This document shows positions 24,744 to 33,676 of a stretch of 64,000 nucleotides of DNA, piece after piece. The translations under genes and the position numbers were made by a program. This DNA comes from Streptomyces populi (GTDB lineage: Bacteria > Actinomycetota > Actinomycetes > Streptomycetales > Streptomycetaceae): the NCBI RefSeq assembly GCF_002911015.1, contig NZ_KZ626861.1:1-64000 (forward strand), written 5' to 3'. The stretch's first letter is position 1. The number at the start of each line of letters is the position of its first letter. A model generated the notes under the pieces. It had not been told where the DNA came from. It searched no databases and saw only the letters and a program-made list of their open reading frames with translations.

Positions 24744-25448
24744 CTAGACGTCCGTCACCCGCAGGCCCGCGTGCGCCTTGTAGCGGCGGTTCACCGAGAT
24801 CAGGTTGGCGACCAGGGCCTCGACCTGATGGGCGTTGCGCAGGCGGCCGGAGAACACGCCCCGCATGCCGGGGATGCGGCCCGCGAGGGCCTGGACGATC
24901 TCGACGTCGGCCCGCTCCTCGCCGAGGACCATCACATCGGTGTCGATCTCCTCGATCTCCGGGTCCGCGAGCAGCACGGCGGAGAGGTGGTGGAAGGCCG
25001 CGGTGACCCGGGAGCCGGGCAGCAGGGCGGCGGCCTGCTGCGCGGCGCTGCCCTCCTCCGGCTTCAGCGCGTAGGCGCCCTGCTTGTCGAAGCCGAGCGG
25101 GTTGACGCAGTCGACGACCAGCTTTCCGGCCAGTTCCTCGCGCAGCGACTCGAGGGTCTTGCCGTGGCCCTCCCAGGGCACGGCGACGATCACGATGTCG
25201 CTGCGCCGCGCGGTCTCGGCGTTGTCGGCGCCCTCGACGCCGTTGCCGAGCTCCTCGGCCGCGGCGTGCGCGCGGTCGGCGGCGCGCGAGCCGATGATCA
25301 CCTTCTGGCCCGCCCTGGCGAGGCGGTAGGCCAGGCCCTTGCCCTGCGGACCGGTGCCGCCGAGCACGCCGACGACGAGCCCGGACACGTCGGGCAGGTC
25401 CCAGGGGTCCTTGGCGGGGGCCTTCTGTGCGCTGTCAGTAGAGGTCAT
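24744..25448 (-). CDS. npdG: NADPH-dependent F420 reductase
   Basis: The 234-residue enzyme shows the NADP-binding Rossmann motif GVLGGTGPQGKGLAYRLARA and the NADP-specific IIGSR at the end of beta 2. DIVIVAVPWEGH, VVDCVNPLGFD and AAFHHLSAVLL match actinobacterial Fno/NpdG. It exchanges hydride between NADPH and the deazaflavin F420. A short PAKDPWDLPDVSG tail precedes the core. The gene stands alone. Confidence 0.9.
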   Translation of the reverse strand: MTSTDSAQKAPAKDPWDLPDVSGLVVGVLGGTGPQGKGLAYRLARAGQKVIIGSRAADRAHAAAEELGNGVEGADNAETARRSDIVIVAVPWEGHGKTLESLREELAGKLVVDCVNPLGFDKQGAYALKPEEGSAAQQAAALLPGSRVTAAFHHLSAVLLADPEIEEIDTDVMVLGEERADVEIVQALAGRIPGMRGVFSGRLRNAHQVEALVANLISVNRRYKAHAGLRVTDV

Positions 25449-25516
25449 GGGCCGACTGTACGTGCGTGGGCCGCGGCGGGGCGCCCGGGGCGGCGGAGCA
25501 CCCCGGGTGAGGACGG

Positions 25517-26662
25517 TCACCCGAGCGCGGTCACGGGGATGCGCCGGAAGGTGATCGTCTCGTACGCGCCGAAGTCGCCCGTCTCGTAGAGGAGTCCGAC
25601 CGTCCCGGTGTCGACGCGGACCAGGTCGGAGTATGCGGCGGGCAGTCCGTCCACCGTGTGCGCGGACCGCCAGGTGGTGCCGCCGTCGGCCGAGGCGCGG
25701 ACCGTCATCAGCGCGCGGAACCCCGGGTCCGCGGGTCCGGAGAACAGGAGCAGGTCCGGGTCGCGGAGCTGGAGCAGGCTGCCCTGGACGACCGGGGTGA
25801 CCAGACCGGCCTGCGGACGGAACGGCCTGACCAGGGTCCTGCCGCCGTCGAGGGAGTGGGCGTCGGCGCGGTTGCCGGGCGAGGGGGAGTCGTTGCGGGT
25901 GTTGAAGTAGACGCGGCCGTCGGGGAGTTCGGCGGCGGTGGTCTCGTTGACGTTGACGTACCCGTTGGTGTTCTCGTCGAGGTAGCCGAGGTACCAGGTC
26001 GCTCCCCGGTCGTCGCTGAGCAGGCAGTGCCCGCTGTTGTACTTCGCCTCGGTGCCGTTGTCGGTGCCGGTGGGCGCCAGGGTGTGGTTGCCGGGCACGA
26101 CCACCCGGCCGGAGCCGAGCTGGAGGGCGTGCCCGGGGGTCGTGGCGTACCAGCGCCAGCCCGCCTTCTTCACCTGTGCGGTGATCTCCTCGGGCGCCGA
26201 CCAGGTGCGTCCCTCGTCGTCGCTGTGCTGCACCCATACGCGCCGCCCGTCGGCCGCCCTCACCTTGCCGCGCAGGAGGGCGTCCTCGGTGGCGGAGGCC
26301 GCGCTGCGGACGTGGACGAGCAGGACGCGGCCGGTGTCGAGGGTGACGGGCGCCGGGTTGCCGGCGAGGTCGGTCCCGTTGTTCGCGACGACCTGGAGCG
26401 GGCCCCAGGTCCGGCCGCCGTCCGTGGACCGCTTGAGCACGATGTCGATGTGTCCGTGGTCCTTCGCGGAGTCGACCCGGCCCTCGCAGAACGCCAGCAG
26501 GGTGCCGGTCCGGGTGGCGACGACGGCGGGGATCCGGAAGCCGGCGTAGCCCTCGCGCCCGGCACGGAAGGGCACGCTCACCCCCGTACCCGTACCCGTG
26601 CCCGTGCCCGTGCCGCTCTCCGTGTCCGTCCCGGTGCCGGTCGCTGCGCTCGGCTGTGTCAT
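25517..26662 (-). CDS. Sialidase / exo-alpha-sialidase family glycosidase without signal peptide
   Basis: The 381-residue protein has the sialidase FRIP motif (residues 42-45) and four Asp boxes at about 79-86 (STDGGRTW), 147-154, 216-223 and 324-331, marking a six-bladed propeller. Candidate catalytic residues are Arg43 of FRIP and a Tyr/Glu pair near 344 and 360. Residues 9-27 are a Thr-Gly repeat. No signal peptide precedes the propeller, unusual for a secreted sialidase. The frame stays open far upstream but runs antisense through another gene. Substrate is inferred only at family level. Confidence 0.82.
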   Translation of the reverse strand: MTQPSAATGTGTDTESGTGTGTGTGTGVSVPFRAGREGYAGFRIPAVVATRTGTLLAFCEGRVDSAKDHGHIDIVLKRSTDGGRTWGPLQVVANNGTDLAGNPAPVTLDTGRVLLVHVRSAASATEDALLRGKVRAADGRRVWVQHSDDEGRTWSAPEEITAQVKKAGWRWYATTPGHALQLGSGRVVVPGNHTLAPTGTDNGTEAKYNSGHCLLSDDRGATWYLGYLDENTNGYVNVNETTAAELPDGRVYFNTRNDSPSPGNRADAHSLDGGRTLVRPFRPQAGLVTPVVQGSLLQLRDPDLLLFSGPADPGFRALMTVRASADGGTTWRSAHTVDGLPAAYSDLVRVDTGTVGLLYETGDFGAYETITFRRIPVTALG

Positions 26663-26777
26663 GGCCGGCTCCCTGCTGCGGTCGCTCGTGGGGTCGTCGG
26701 TACCGGCTTCTGCCCGACCCGGGCGAATTCGTGGTGAACTCCGGGTCACGAGTGGCTCATTGCGGCAGGATGCGGCC

Positions 26778-27380
26778 ATGGATGCCGTACGGGTCGCATT
26801 GCTGCGCGAAGTGCTTGCCGGGACCGAATGGCTGGGTGCGACAAGACGGTTCGGGGGAACCCTGCGGGGGTCCGTGGTGTCGTACGGCGGCGGGTTGCTG
26901 CTGGTCGGTTCCGAGGCGTACGAACCCTGGCACCTCGCGGCGCACCTGGTGGACGAGGCTGCCTGGTCGGGGACGCCGGAGCTGTCGCCGACGCTGGTGC
27001 GGCACGGGGCGCGGGAGTCCGGTCCGGCCCACCTGGCGGTGGGGCTCGGGCGGATCGAGGCGGCCCGGCGCGGGGAGACCCTGCTCGTGGTGGCATCGGA
27101 CGCGCCCGGGGCCGCGCTGCTGGAGCGGGTGCACGACGCCCGGCGGGCCGGGGCGACGGTGCTGGCCCTGTCCCGCGGGGAGGGCGAGCTGCCGGCGCTG
27201 GCCCACGAGTCGCTCGCGGTGCCGCCGGACCCCGAGCTCGACCTCGACACCGTGCAGCACCTGGTCAGTGCGGCGGCCGGGGAGAACGCGCTGCCCGCGC
27301 CCCGCGGCCGCCACCGCTTCCGCGACCGCCTGTCCCGCGTCGCGGACCGGCTCACCGCCCCGCCGTCGTACCGGTGGTAG
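26778..27380 (+). CDS. Uncharacterised cytoplasmic protein (possibly SIS-like fold)
   Basis: The 200-residue protein starts at ATG 26778; upstream codons in frame are the reverse of the sialidase TG repeat and are not plausible coding. It has alternating strands and helices: VVSYGGGLLLVGSEAYEP, GETLLVVASDAPGAALLE and ARRAGATVLALSRGEGE resemble the phosphosugar-binding strands of SIS domains. No catalytic residue can be named. It is divergent from the sialidase gene. Conserved actinobacterial hypothetical is the safest description. Confidence 0.6.
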   Translation: MDAVRVALLREVLAGTEWLGATRRFGGTLRGSVVSYGGGLLLVGSEAYEPWHLAAHLVDEAAWSGTPELSPTLVRHGARESGPAHLAVGLGRIEAARRGETLLVVASDAPGAALLERVHDARRAGATVLALSRGEGELPALAHESLAVPPDPELDLDTVQHLVSAAAGENALPAPRGRHRFRDRLSRVADRLTAPPSYRW

Positions 27381-27410
27381 CGGACGCGGTCCGCCCGGAC
27401 GTCCGGCGCC

Positions 27411-27647
27411 TCAGCCGCCCTCGGGACCCTGGGCCTTGCCCGACGCGTCGTGCCACTTCGGGTCCGTCTCCCATTCGAGGTTCCGCTCCCGCGCGAGGTC
27501 CATCGCGTGCGTGGCCTCCTCGCGGGTGGCGTACGGGCCGAAGCGGTCCTTGGCGGGGCACTCGGGGCCCTCCTCGACCTTCTTGTGCTCCAGGCAGTAG
27601 AACCACTCGCCGGGCTTGCCGACCGTCCGCTTCTTGAACAGGGCCAT
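27411..27647 (-). CDS. Small SPOR-like hypothetical protein
   Basis: The 78-residue protein [20 protein letters not shown] continues with [29 protein letters not shown], which resembles the end of a SPOR-type repeat ([19 protein letters not shown]). Two cysteines are present. It is divergent from map across 58 bp. No function is established. Confidence 0.7.
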   Translation of the reverse strand: MALFKKRTVGKPGEWFYCLEHKKVEEGPECPAKDRFGPYATREEATHAMDLARERNLEWETDPKWHDASGKAQGPEGG

Positions 27648-27692
27648 CACCAGCTCCTTTCGCCTAGGACATGTTCCCCCATGCCCGCTGGT

Positions 27693-27698
27693 TAGACT
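27693..27698 (+). promoter_or_regulatory. -10 element for a probably leaderless map mRNA
   Basis: TAGACT lies seven bases before the map ATG, with no ribosome-binding sequence between. The spacing predicts transcription starting at or next to the start codon. Confidence 0.5.
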
Positions 27699-27705
27699 CG
27701 CTGCC

Positions 27706-28563
27706 ATGTCTGGCCAGTCGCTGCTCGTACCAGGGGAGCTCTCTCCCACCCGCTCCGTGCCGGGAAACATCAGGCGTCCCGAGTACGTCGGGAAGCCCGC
27801 CCCCACGCCGTACACCGGACCGGAGGTGCAGACACCCGAGACGATCGAGGCGATGCGCGTCGCCGGCCGGATCGCCGCGCAGGCGATGGCCGAGGCCGCG
27901 AAGCTCATCGCGCCGGGCGTGACGACGGACGAGCTGGACCGGGTGGCGCACGCGTACATGTGCGACCACGGCGCCTACCCGTCGACCCTCGGCTACCGCG
28001 GCTTCCCCAAGTCGCTGTGCACGTCGGTCAACGAGGTCATCTGCCACGGCATCCCCGACTCCACGGTGCTGCGCGACGGGGACATCGTGAACCTGGACGT
28101 GACGGCGTACATCGGCGGTGTGCACGGCGACAACAACGCGACCTACCTGGTGGGCGACGTCGACGAGGAGTCACGGCTCCTCGTCGAGCGGACCCGGGAG
28201 TCCCTCGACCGCGCGATCAAGGCGGTCAGGCCGGGGCGCCAGATCAACATCATCGGGCGTGTCATCGAGTCGTACGCCAAGCGCTTCGGGTACGGGGTCG
28301 TCCGTGACTTCACCGGGCACGGGATCAACTCCTCGTTCCACTCCGGGCTGATCGTCCCGCACTACGACAACCCGCACGCGACCACCGTCATGCAGCCCGG
28401 GATGACCTTCACCATCGAGCCCATGCTCACGCTCGGCACGCACGACTACGACATGTGGGACGACGGGTGGACCGTCGTGACGAAGGACCGCAAGCGCACG
28501 GCCCAGTTCGAGCACACCCTCGTCGTCACCGCGAGCGGCGCGGAGATCCTCACTCTTCCGTAG
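27706..28563 (+). CDS. map: Methionine aminopeptidase, type I
   Basis: The 285-residue enzyme removes initiator methionine from nascent proteins. It has the long actinobacterial N-terminal extension with a proline-rich linker ([14 protein letters not shown]) and the MetAP metal ligands in [20 protein letters not shown] (two Asp), FTGHGIN (His), FTIEPM (Glu) and QFEHT (Glu). [15 protein letters not shown] and NEVICHGIP are substrate-pocket signatures. A U-tailed terminator follows. Confidence 0.95.
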   Translation: MSGQSLLVPGELSPTRSVPGNIRRPEYVGKPAPTPYTGPEVQTPETIEAMRVAGRIAAQAMAEAAKLIAPGVTTDELDRVAHAYMCDHGAYPSTLGYRGFPKSLCTSVNEVICHGIPDSTVLRDGDIVNLDVTAYIGGVHGDNNATYLVGDVDEESRLLVERTRESLDRAIKAVRPGRQINIIGRVIESYAKRFGYGVVRDFTGHGINSSFHSGLIVPHYDNPHATTVMQPGMTFTIEPMLTLGTHDYDMWDDGWTVVTKDRKRTAQFEHTLVVTASGAEILTLP

Positions 28564-28588
28564 CCGCCGGGAGGTCCCGGACCCGCTG

Positions 28589-28617
28589 AACCCGCCCTGT
28601 CCACAGGGCGGGTTTTT
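28589..28617 (+). terminator. Intrinsic terminator with T tract after map
   Basis: A 12-bp stem AACCCGCCCTGT / ACAGGGCGGGTT is followed by a run of five T residues (28613-28617), a classical rho-independent terminator and rare in this GC-rich genome. Confidence 0.85.
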
Positions 28618-28681
28618 CATGTGGCCGGGGCCGGCGATCGGGGTACGGTTTTACCGACAGGATGTCGGGAAGTCTATTGAC

Positions 28682-28700
28682 TTAGGTAAGCCTAACCATA
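28682..28700 (+). promoter_or_regulatory. Iron box (DmdR/DtxR-type) upstream of heme oxygenase
   Basis: TTAGGTAAGCCTAACCATA matches the left half and core of the DtxR-family consensus TTAGGTTAGGCTAACCTAA and lies about 58 bp before the start. It predicts repression by Fe2+-DmdR. Confidence 0.75.
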
Positions 28701-28757
28701 GAAGATTCGACTGATCTTGCAACGCACTCGCCCTTCCCCACCGACTCCGGAGGCCCC

Positions 28758-29462
28758 ATGAACGCGTCGGACACGTCGGACACGACGAGCGCGCCGGACA
28801 CCACGGGCCCGGCGGCCACCCCGTTCTCGACGCTCATCCGCACCGCGTCGCACGAGGCGCACACCGAGGCGGAGACCTCGACGTTCATGAGCGACCTGCT
28901 CGGCGGCCGGCTCGGCGTCGAGGCGTACGCGCGCTACACCGAGCAACTGTGGTTCGTGTACGAGGCGCTGGAGGCGGAGACCGAGCGGCTGGCCGCCGAT
29001 CCGGTGGCCGGGCCCTTCCTGCGGCCCGAGCTGCCGCGCCGCGCCGCCCTCGAACGCGACCTCGCCCATCTGCGGGGCCCCGAGTGGCGGGACACGCTCA
29101 CCGCGCTGCCCGCGACCCGCGCGTACGCGGACCGGGTCACGCGGTGCGCCCGCGAGTGGCCGGGAGGTTATGTCGCCCACCACTACACGCGCTATCTGGG
29201 CGACCTCTCCGGCGGCCAGATCATCCGCGGCCGGGCGGAGCAGACCTGGGGCTTCAGCCGCAAGGGCGACGGGGTCCGCTTCTACGTCTTCGAGGACATC
29301 TCCAACCCGGCCGCGTTCAAGCGGAGCTATCGCGAACTGCTGGACGGGGTGCGGGCGGACGACCTGGAGAAGCAGCGGATCGTGGCGGAGTGCAAGCGGG
29401 CGTTCGCCCTGAACACCGGGGTGTTCAGGGCTCTGGGCGAGGAGTTCCCGCTGACCGCGTGA
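28758..29462 (+). CDS. hmuO: Heme oxygenase (biliverdin-producing)
   Basis: The 234-residue enzyme opens heme to biliverdin, CO and Fe2+. The proximal heme ligand is His35 in HEAHTEAE, and the distal helix motif GDLSGGQ spans residues 148-154 (YTRYLGDLSGGQIIRG). DISNPAAFKRSYRELLD also matches the family. A short Ser/Thr/Pro-rich N terminus precedes the fold. The iron box upstream and the nearby htaA and hmuTUV genes place it as the last step of heme-iron use. Confidence 0.93.
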   Translation: MNASDTSDTTSAPDTTGPAATPFSTLIRTASHEAHTEAETSTFMSDLLGGRLGVEAYARYTEQLWFVYEALEAETERLAADPVAGPFLRPELPRRAALERDLAHLRGPEWRDTLTALPATRAYADRVTRCAREWPGGYVAHHYTRYLGDLSGGQIIRGRAEQTWGFSRKGDGVRFYVFEDISNPAAFKRSYRELLDGVRADDLEKQRIVAECKRAFALNTGVFRALGEEFPLTA

Positions 29463-29587
29463 AGGTTCCCGGCCGCGGGGTCGGCACCAGGTCCCGGGCG
29501 CCCCGGGTTCTCCGGGGCCGTGTCCCCGATTCCCCCGGCCCCGGGGGGCCGTCGCGGTTCGCGGGCCCGCGGGACGGTGGGGGCTGG

Positions 29588-29610
29588 TCGCGCAGTTCCC
29601 CGCGCCCCTG
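29588..29610. repeat. Dispersed 23-bp Streptomyces-type repeat, copy 1
   Basis: The segment with GCGCAGTTCCCCGCGCCCCT is identical over 23 bp to 62461-62483, and with one mismatch over 29 bp. Here it is intergenic after the heme oxygenase gene; the other copy lies inside a coding sequence. I recall this motif as widely dispersed in Streptomyces genomes. Confidence 0.75.
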
Positions 29611-29734
29611 ACCGGGGTCGGCATGACCCCCGGTTTCGAGCGGACCGCCCCTGACCGGGGTCGGTGTGGCCCGCGGTTTCGAGCGGACCGCTCCTGGCCG
29701 GGGCCGGTGTGGCCCCGGTTCGAGTGCACCGCCC
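29607..29734. repeat. Three tandem copies of a 43-bp repeat
   Basis: Units at 29607-29649, 29650-29692 and 29693-29734 begin CCTGACCGGGGTCGG or CCTGGCCGGGGCCGG and contain a CGGTTTCGAGCGGACCGC core. The length is not a multiple of three, so it is not coding. They fill the gap between heme oxygenase and the PhzF gene, both of which end here. Confidence 0.8.
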
Positions 29735-29748
29735 CGATGGGCGTGGGC

Positions 29749-30393
29749 TCAGCGTTCCAGGCGGACCCGGCCGCCCATCTCGACCCAGTCGCCCGGCTGC
29801 GGTGCGGTGAGGATCTGCGATCCGACGCCCTGGGTGATGTTGAGGGCCCGGCCGAGCTGCTGGGTCAGCAGCAGCGCCGCCGCCCCGGTGGCCTCGTCCT
29901 CCTCGATGCCGTCGTTGCGGCCGGGGAAGGCGCGGGCCCGCACCCGGCCGGCGGCCTCGTCCTCCCAGGCCCAGGCGTAGATCCACTCCCCCGACGGCGG
30001 CACGGCCAGCGCGTCGACCTCGGCCGCGGTCTCGTGCCGCCGGAGCGTCCTCGGCGGTGCCCATTCGGCGCGCGCCTCGATCCAGCTGAACTCGCCGTCC
30101 AGCCGGACCCCCACCACACCCGCGGGCGTGACCAGTTCGGGCACGTCGAGCAGCCAGCCCACCCCGACACAGGGGTGTCCCGCGAAGGGCAGCCGCGACG
30201 ACGGGGTGTAGATGTCGATGATCCCGCGCTCGGGGTCGTCGACGAACACGGTCTCGCTGAAGCCGAGCTTCGCGGCGAACTCCTGCCGGTCCGCGCGGTC
30301 CGGCATCACCGAGCCCTCGCGCACGACACCGAGCTCATTGCCATACCCGCCGCCTGGTCCGCAGAAGACCCGCAGCACGTCGTAATCAGTCAC
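29749..30393 (-). CDS. PhzF-family protein (short)
   Basis: The 214-residue protein begins at GTG 30393 (TDYDVLRVFCGPGGGYGNELGVV), the conserved N-terminal strand and turn of PhzF-type epimerase/isomerase folds. FAGHPCVGVGWLL is the diagnostic F-A-G-H-P motif and GAAALLLTQQLGR the C-terminal one. It is shorter than the usual 260-300 residues. It is single; nothing nearby suggests phenazine synthesis. Reaction is unknown. Confidence 0.82.
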   Translation of the reverse strand: MTDYDVLRVFCGPGGGYGNELGVVREGSVMPDRADRQEFAAKLGFSETVFVDDPERGIIDIYTPSSRLPFAGHPCVGVGWLLDVPELVTPAGVVGVRLDGEFSWIEARAEWAPPRTLRRHETAAEVDALAVPPSGEWIYAWAWEDEAAGRVRARAFPGRNDGIEEDEATGAAALLLTQQLGRALNITQGVGSQILTAPQPGDWVEMGGRVRLER

Positions 30394-30545
30394 TCCGGCA
30401 TTCAAACATTCATCCGCCCGATCGGTGACCCACACGACCGGACCGCCCGCCTCCGAATGCCCCCTGATCATCGGGAACGGTGCCGGAGACGGGCGGTCCG
30501 GGTCCGGTCGGACCGGTCGGCGGACGTACGGACCGGACCGGTGGA
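30394..30545. other. Gap between PhzF and htaA genes
   Basis: This 152-bp gap on the minus-strand side of htaA contains several GGTCCGGTCGGACC-like inverted repeats that could terminate htaA transcription. I see no gene in it. Confidence 0.4.
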
Positions 30546-32066
30546 TCAGACCGTCTGCCGCCTGCGCATCGCGACCACCGCACCGGCGCCCGCGGCGACG
30601 GTCACCGCGGCCACGGCTCCGAGCGCTCCGGCCGGGAGCTCCGACCCGGTGGAGGCCAGCGCGCCGCCGACACCGCCCGTCGTGGACCCTGTCGTCCCCG
30701 CGCCGCCCGTGGTGCCCGACGACGTACCGGAGCCGCCCGACCCGGAGCCGGAGTCCGAGCCGCCGTCCCCGTCCGGGAGCCGGGCGTCGTCGCTCAGCGC
30801 CACCGAGAGGCCGACCGGGTCGAGTTCGGTGCCCTCGGCGTAGAAGCCGCCGAACGCCTCGGCGCCGGCCTCGGTGAGTCTGGCGGTCACCCCGTCCAGA
30901 GTGATCACGTCGTCCGTCGCCGTCAGGTCGGCGGTGTCCGCGCTCAGGTCCGCGAGGACGACGTCGTCGGAGGTCTCGCCGAGGCTTTCGACGTCGGCGG
31001 TCAGCTTCCCGGAGCCGCCGTCGAGCTCCACCCCGAGTTCGCTGAGAGTGAGGTCGAGCCCGTAACTGCCGTTCTCCTCATGGCCCTCGAAGTTCACCGC
31101 GCCCTTGAAGGAGGCCGTGAGGGTGTCGGCGTCGGTGTCGTAGGCGCCGGTGGCGTCCGGGAAGGTGAAGGCTCCGTTGCCGACGGCCTGCGCCGCCCCG
31201 CCGGACACGGTGATCTTCCCCTTCGCGGCGCCGTCCACGACGTAGGTACGGAAGGACTGCTTCACGCCCCAGCCGAGCGTGCCGTCCGCTATCTCGCCCC
31301 GCGTGGCGGCACCGGTCCCGGAGGCCGAGGCGCTCGGGCTCGCGCCCTGCGAGGCCGGGTCCGAAGGCGACGGGGACGAGGAGACCGACGCCGAGGGCGA
31401 AGCGGAGGAGGAGGGCGAGCCGGAGGCGGACGCGGACGAGGTCGGCTCCGGGGACGCGGAATTCGTCGCGGTCGACGTCGGGGTCGCGGTCGGCGACGGC
31501 GTCTGCGTCGCGGCCGGCTTCTGCGTCACGGTGAGCGGGTCGCCCGCGGCCCCCTCGTAGCCCGCGCTGCCGAGGACCGTCGCCGCCTCCTTCGTCAGTC
31601 TGGTCTCCATGTCCGTCATCGTGCGGGTCACGGTGACGTCGGCGAGCGGGACGTCGTCCCGCGTCGTGCCGCCGCTCGTCACGTCGGCGGTGACCTTCGC
31701 CGCCGCGCTGTCGAACCTCACGTCCGACAGGGTGAGTTCGAAGCCGTGCAGCTTGGAGGCGATCTTCAGGCTGCCCGCGAAGCCGAGCCGTACGGCGTGG
31801 GTGCCGGAGTCGTACGTCCCGCTGCCGTCGGTGAAGGTGAACGCGCCGTTGCCGGCCGCCTGCGTCGCCCCGTCGGCCGGGGTGAAGGAACCGGCCGCCA
31901 TCCCGGTCACGTACGAGCGGTAGGACTGCTTGATGCCCCAGGTCAACTCGTAGTCCTTGAGCGGCGCTTCGGCGGCCGAGGCGCTGGTGACGGCGAGGGC
32001 GCCGACCCCCAGGGCGACCGCGACGGCGGCGGCGAGTGCGAGGGGGCGGCGGCGGTTGACGGCCAT
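30546..32066 (-). CDS. htaA: HtaA heme-binding surface protein with LAXTG sortase signal
   Basis: The 506-residue protein has a signal peptide (about 1-32), an HtaA domain (about 36-180), a Ser/Pro/Thr-rich linker (about 180-255), a second HtaA domain (about 262-420) and a C-terminal sorting signal. That signal is LASTG at residues 470-474, a hydrophobic helix and a RRR tail, matching the LAXTG motif of class E sortases. HtaA domains bind heme (WGIKQSYRSYV and WGVKQSFRTYV open each domain). It follows the second HtaA gene by 91 bp on the same strand and probably passes heme toward HmuT. Confidence 0.9.
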   Translation of the reverse strand: MAVNRRRPLALAAAVAVALGVGALAVTSASAAEAPLKDYELTWGIKQSYRSYVTGMAAGSFTPADGATQAAGNGAFTFTDGSGTYDSGTHAVRLGFAGSLKIASKLHGFELTLSDVRFDSAAAKVTADVTSGGTTRDDVPLADVTVTRTMTDMETRLTKEAATVLGSAGYEGAAGDPLTVTQKPAATQTPSPTATPTSTATNSASPEPTSSASASGSPSSSASPSASVSSSPSPSDPASQGASPSASASGTGAATRGEIADGTLGWGVKQSFRTYVVDGAAKGKITVSGGAAQAVGNGAFTFPDATGAYDTDADTLTASFKGAVNFEGHEENGSYGLDLTLSELGVELDGGSGKLTADVESLGETSDDVVLADLSADTADLTATDDVITLDGVTARLTEAGAEAFGGFYAEGTELDPVGLSVALSDDARLPDGDGGSDSGSGSGGSGTSSGTTGGAGTTGSTTGGVGGALASTGSELPAGALGAVAAVTVAAGAGAVVAMRRRQTV

Positions 32067-32157
32067 GGTCGTGGGTCTCCTCGGGGGTTCGGGGTGGGTC
32101 CGGTCGAGCGGTTCGGGGGCGAGCCGGGCTCGGGGTGGGCGGGTCGGGGGATCGGGG

Positions 32158-33567
32158 TCAGTCCGTGCGCGTGCGGCGCCTGCGGGCGAACCCGAAGGCG
32201 GCCGCGGCCGCGAGCAGCGCTCCGACGGCGAGGCCGACCGGCAGGACCGGTCCGCCGACGGAGCCGTCGCTCGCGGTGTTCTCGGTGCGGGGCGTGGCGT
32301 CGGCCTTCGGGCCGGGCGTCCGTGACGCGCTCGGCGCGGGCGAGGGGGAAGCGGACTCGCCCAGGTCGGGCAGGGCGGGGAGCCGGGCCGCGTCCGTGAG
32401 GGCGACGGAGAGGGTCAGGGGGTCCATCTCCGTGCCGGCCCGGTACATCCCGCCGAACGCCTCGGCGCCCCGGGCGGTCAACTCGCCCGGCGCCTCGGTG
32501 AGTCGGAGCAGTCCGTCCTCGAGCTCCAGGGCCTTGGCCGCGAAGGTCACGAGCGGGACCTTCTTCCCGGTGAGGTCCGCGCTCGTCACGTCGGCGTAGA
32601 GCGTGCCCGCGCCGTCCTCGACGGTGACCCGCACCCCGCTCAGCCGGAGATCGAGTCCATGGCGGCCGGTGAAGCGCAGGGCTCCGCCGAAGGCGGCCCT
32701 CAGGACACGCTTCTTCCCGTCGTAGGTGCCCTCGCCCGCGGGGAACCGGAAGAACGCGCCGCCGTCCCGGGCTCCGGCGGTCAGCGTCCACTTCCCGTCG
32801 GCGACGGGCCCGGTGACGTACTCGCGGAACGTGCGGCGCACTCCCCAGTCGACGGCCCCGTCCTCGATCGCGCCCGGAGCGGCCTTCCCGGAGGGGGACC
32901 CGGACGGCCGGGCGGTGGGTGTCTTCGACGGTCCCGCCGGGGCCGGAGCCGGTACGTCCGCCTCCAGGCTCACCGGATCGAGTGCCGTACCGGCCGTGTA
33001 GTAGCCGGCGAAGGACCGGGCGCCCTGCGCGGTGAGCGTGGCCGGGAGGTTGTCGAGCCGAACGGCGGTGCCGCCGCCCCTCATGTCGATGCCGCCGAGG
33101 GAGAGGGCGGCGAAGGGCACCCCTCTGGACGTCGTGACCGTCCCGGTGCCCTTCGCCTTGCTGGTGATGTCGGCGTAGAGGGTGCCGTGGCCGCCGGAGA
33201 TGCGGACGGCGGGGCGGCTGATCGTGAGGTCGAGCTCGTAGCCGCCGTCGCTCCCGCGGTGCCCGACGAAGCGGACCCCGCCGGACCAGGCGGCGGTGAA
33301 GGCGCCCGTGCCGCCGTCGTAGGAGCCGGTGGCGGAGTGGAAGCGGAACCGGTTCGCGCCGACCGTGGCCGCGCCCCCGGTGAGGGAGTAACTCCCCTTC
33401 GCGACGGGCCCGGTGACATAGCTCTGGAAGGACGACTTGACGCCCCAGTCGAGCCGGCCGCCCCGCACGGTGCGGCTCGCCGCGTGCGCGGCCGTGGCGG
33501 TGAGCAGAGCCCCCAGCACGGTCACGCAGACCACGGCGGCCGCCAGGGCCCTCGAACGCGCGGTCAT
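32158..33567 (-). CDS. HtaA-domain heme-binding membrane protein
   Basis: The 469-residue protein has a signal peptide (about 1-29), two HtaA domains (about 35-205 and 237-400, each opening with a DWGVKSSF- or DWGVRRTF-type motif), a Pro/Ser-rich stretch and a C-terminal helix with an RRRRTRTD tail. No LPXTG-like motif is seen before the helix, so it is probably membrane-anchored rather than sortase-linked. It is the first gene of the divergent htaA operon and shares the iron box at 33610-33628 with hmuTUV. Confidence 0.88.
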   Translation of the reverse strand: MTARSRALAAAVVCVTVLGALLTATAAHAASRTVRGGRLDWGVKSSFQSYVTGPVAKGSYSLTGGAATVGANRFRFHSATGSYDGGTGAFTAAWSGGVRFVGHRGSDGGYELDLTISRPAVRISGGHGTLYADITSKAKGTGTVTTSRGVPFAALSLGGIDMRGGGTAVRLDNLPATLTAQGARSFAGYYTAGTALDPVSLEADVPAPAPAGPSKTPTARPSGSPSGKAAPGAIEDGAVDWGVRRTFREYVTGPVADGKWTLTAGARDGGAFFRFPAGEGTYDGKKRVLRAAFGGALRFTGRHGLDLRLSGVRVTVEDGAGTLYADVTSADLTGKKVPLVTFAAKALELEDGLLRLTEAPGELTARGAEAFGGMYRAGTEMDPLTLSVALTDAARLPALPDLGESASPSPAPSASRTPGPKADATPRTENTASDGSVGGPVLPVGLAVGALLAAAAAFGFARRRRTRTD

Positions 33568-33609
33568 GGGTGTCCTCCGGATTCCGGGGCCCCGAGAACC
33601 CCTGGCGAC

Positions 33610-33628
33610 TTAGGTAAGGCTAACCTAA
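33610..33628. promoter_or_regulatory. Iron box between divergent htaA and hmuTUV operons
   Basis: TTAGGTAAGGCTAACCTAA differs from the DtxR/DmdR consensus palindrome at one base. It sits between the divergent starts at 33567 and 33677 and should repress both operons in iron-replete cells. It is the best iron box in the window. Confidence 0.88.
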
Positions 33629-33676
33629 ACTACCGATCGGACGTGCCGGAAGAGGACCGAGAGGAACGACGGGACA

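Noticed and set aside
29749..30393. Phenazine biosynthesis because of the PhzF homologue
   Set aside because: PhzF-like folds are widespread, the protein is short, and no other phz genes are nearby.
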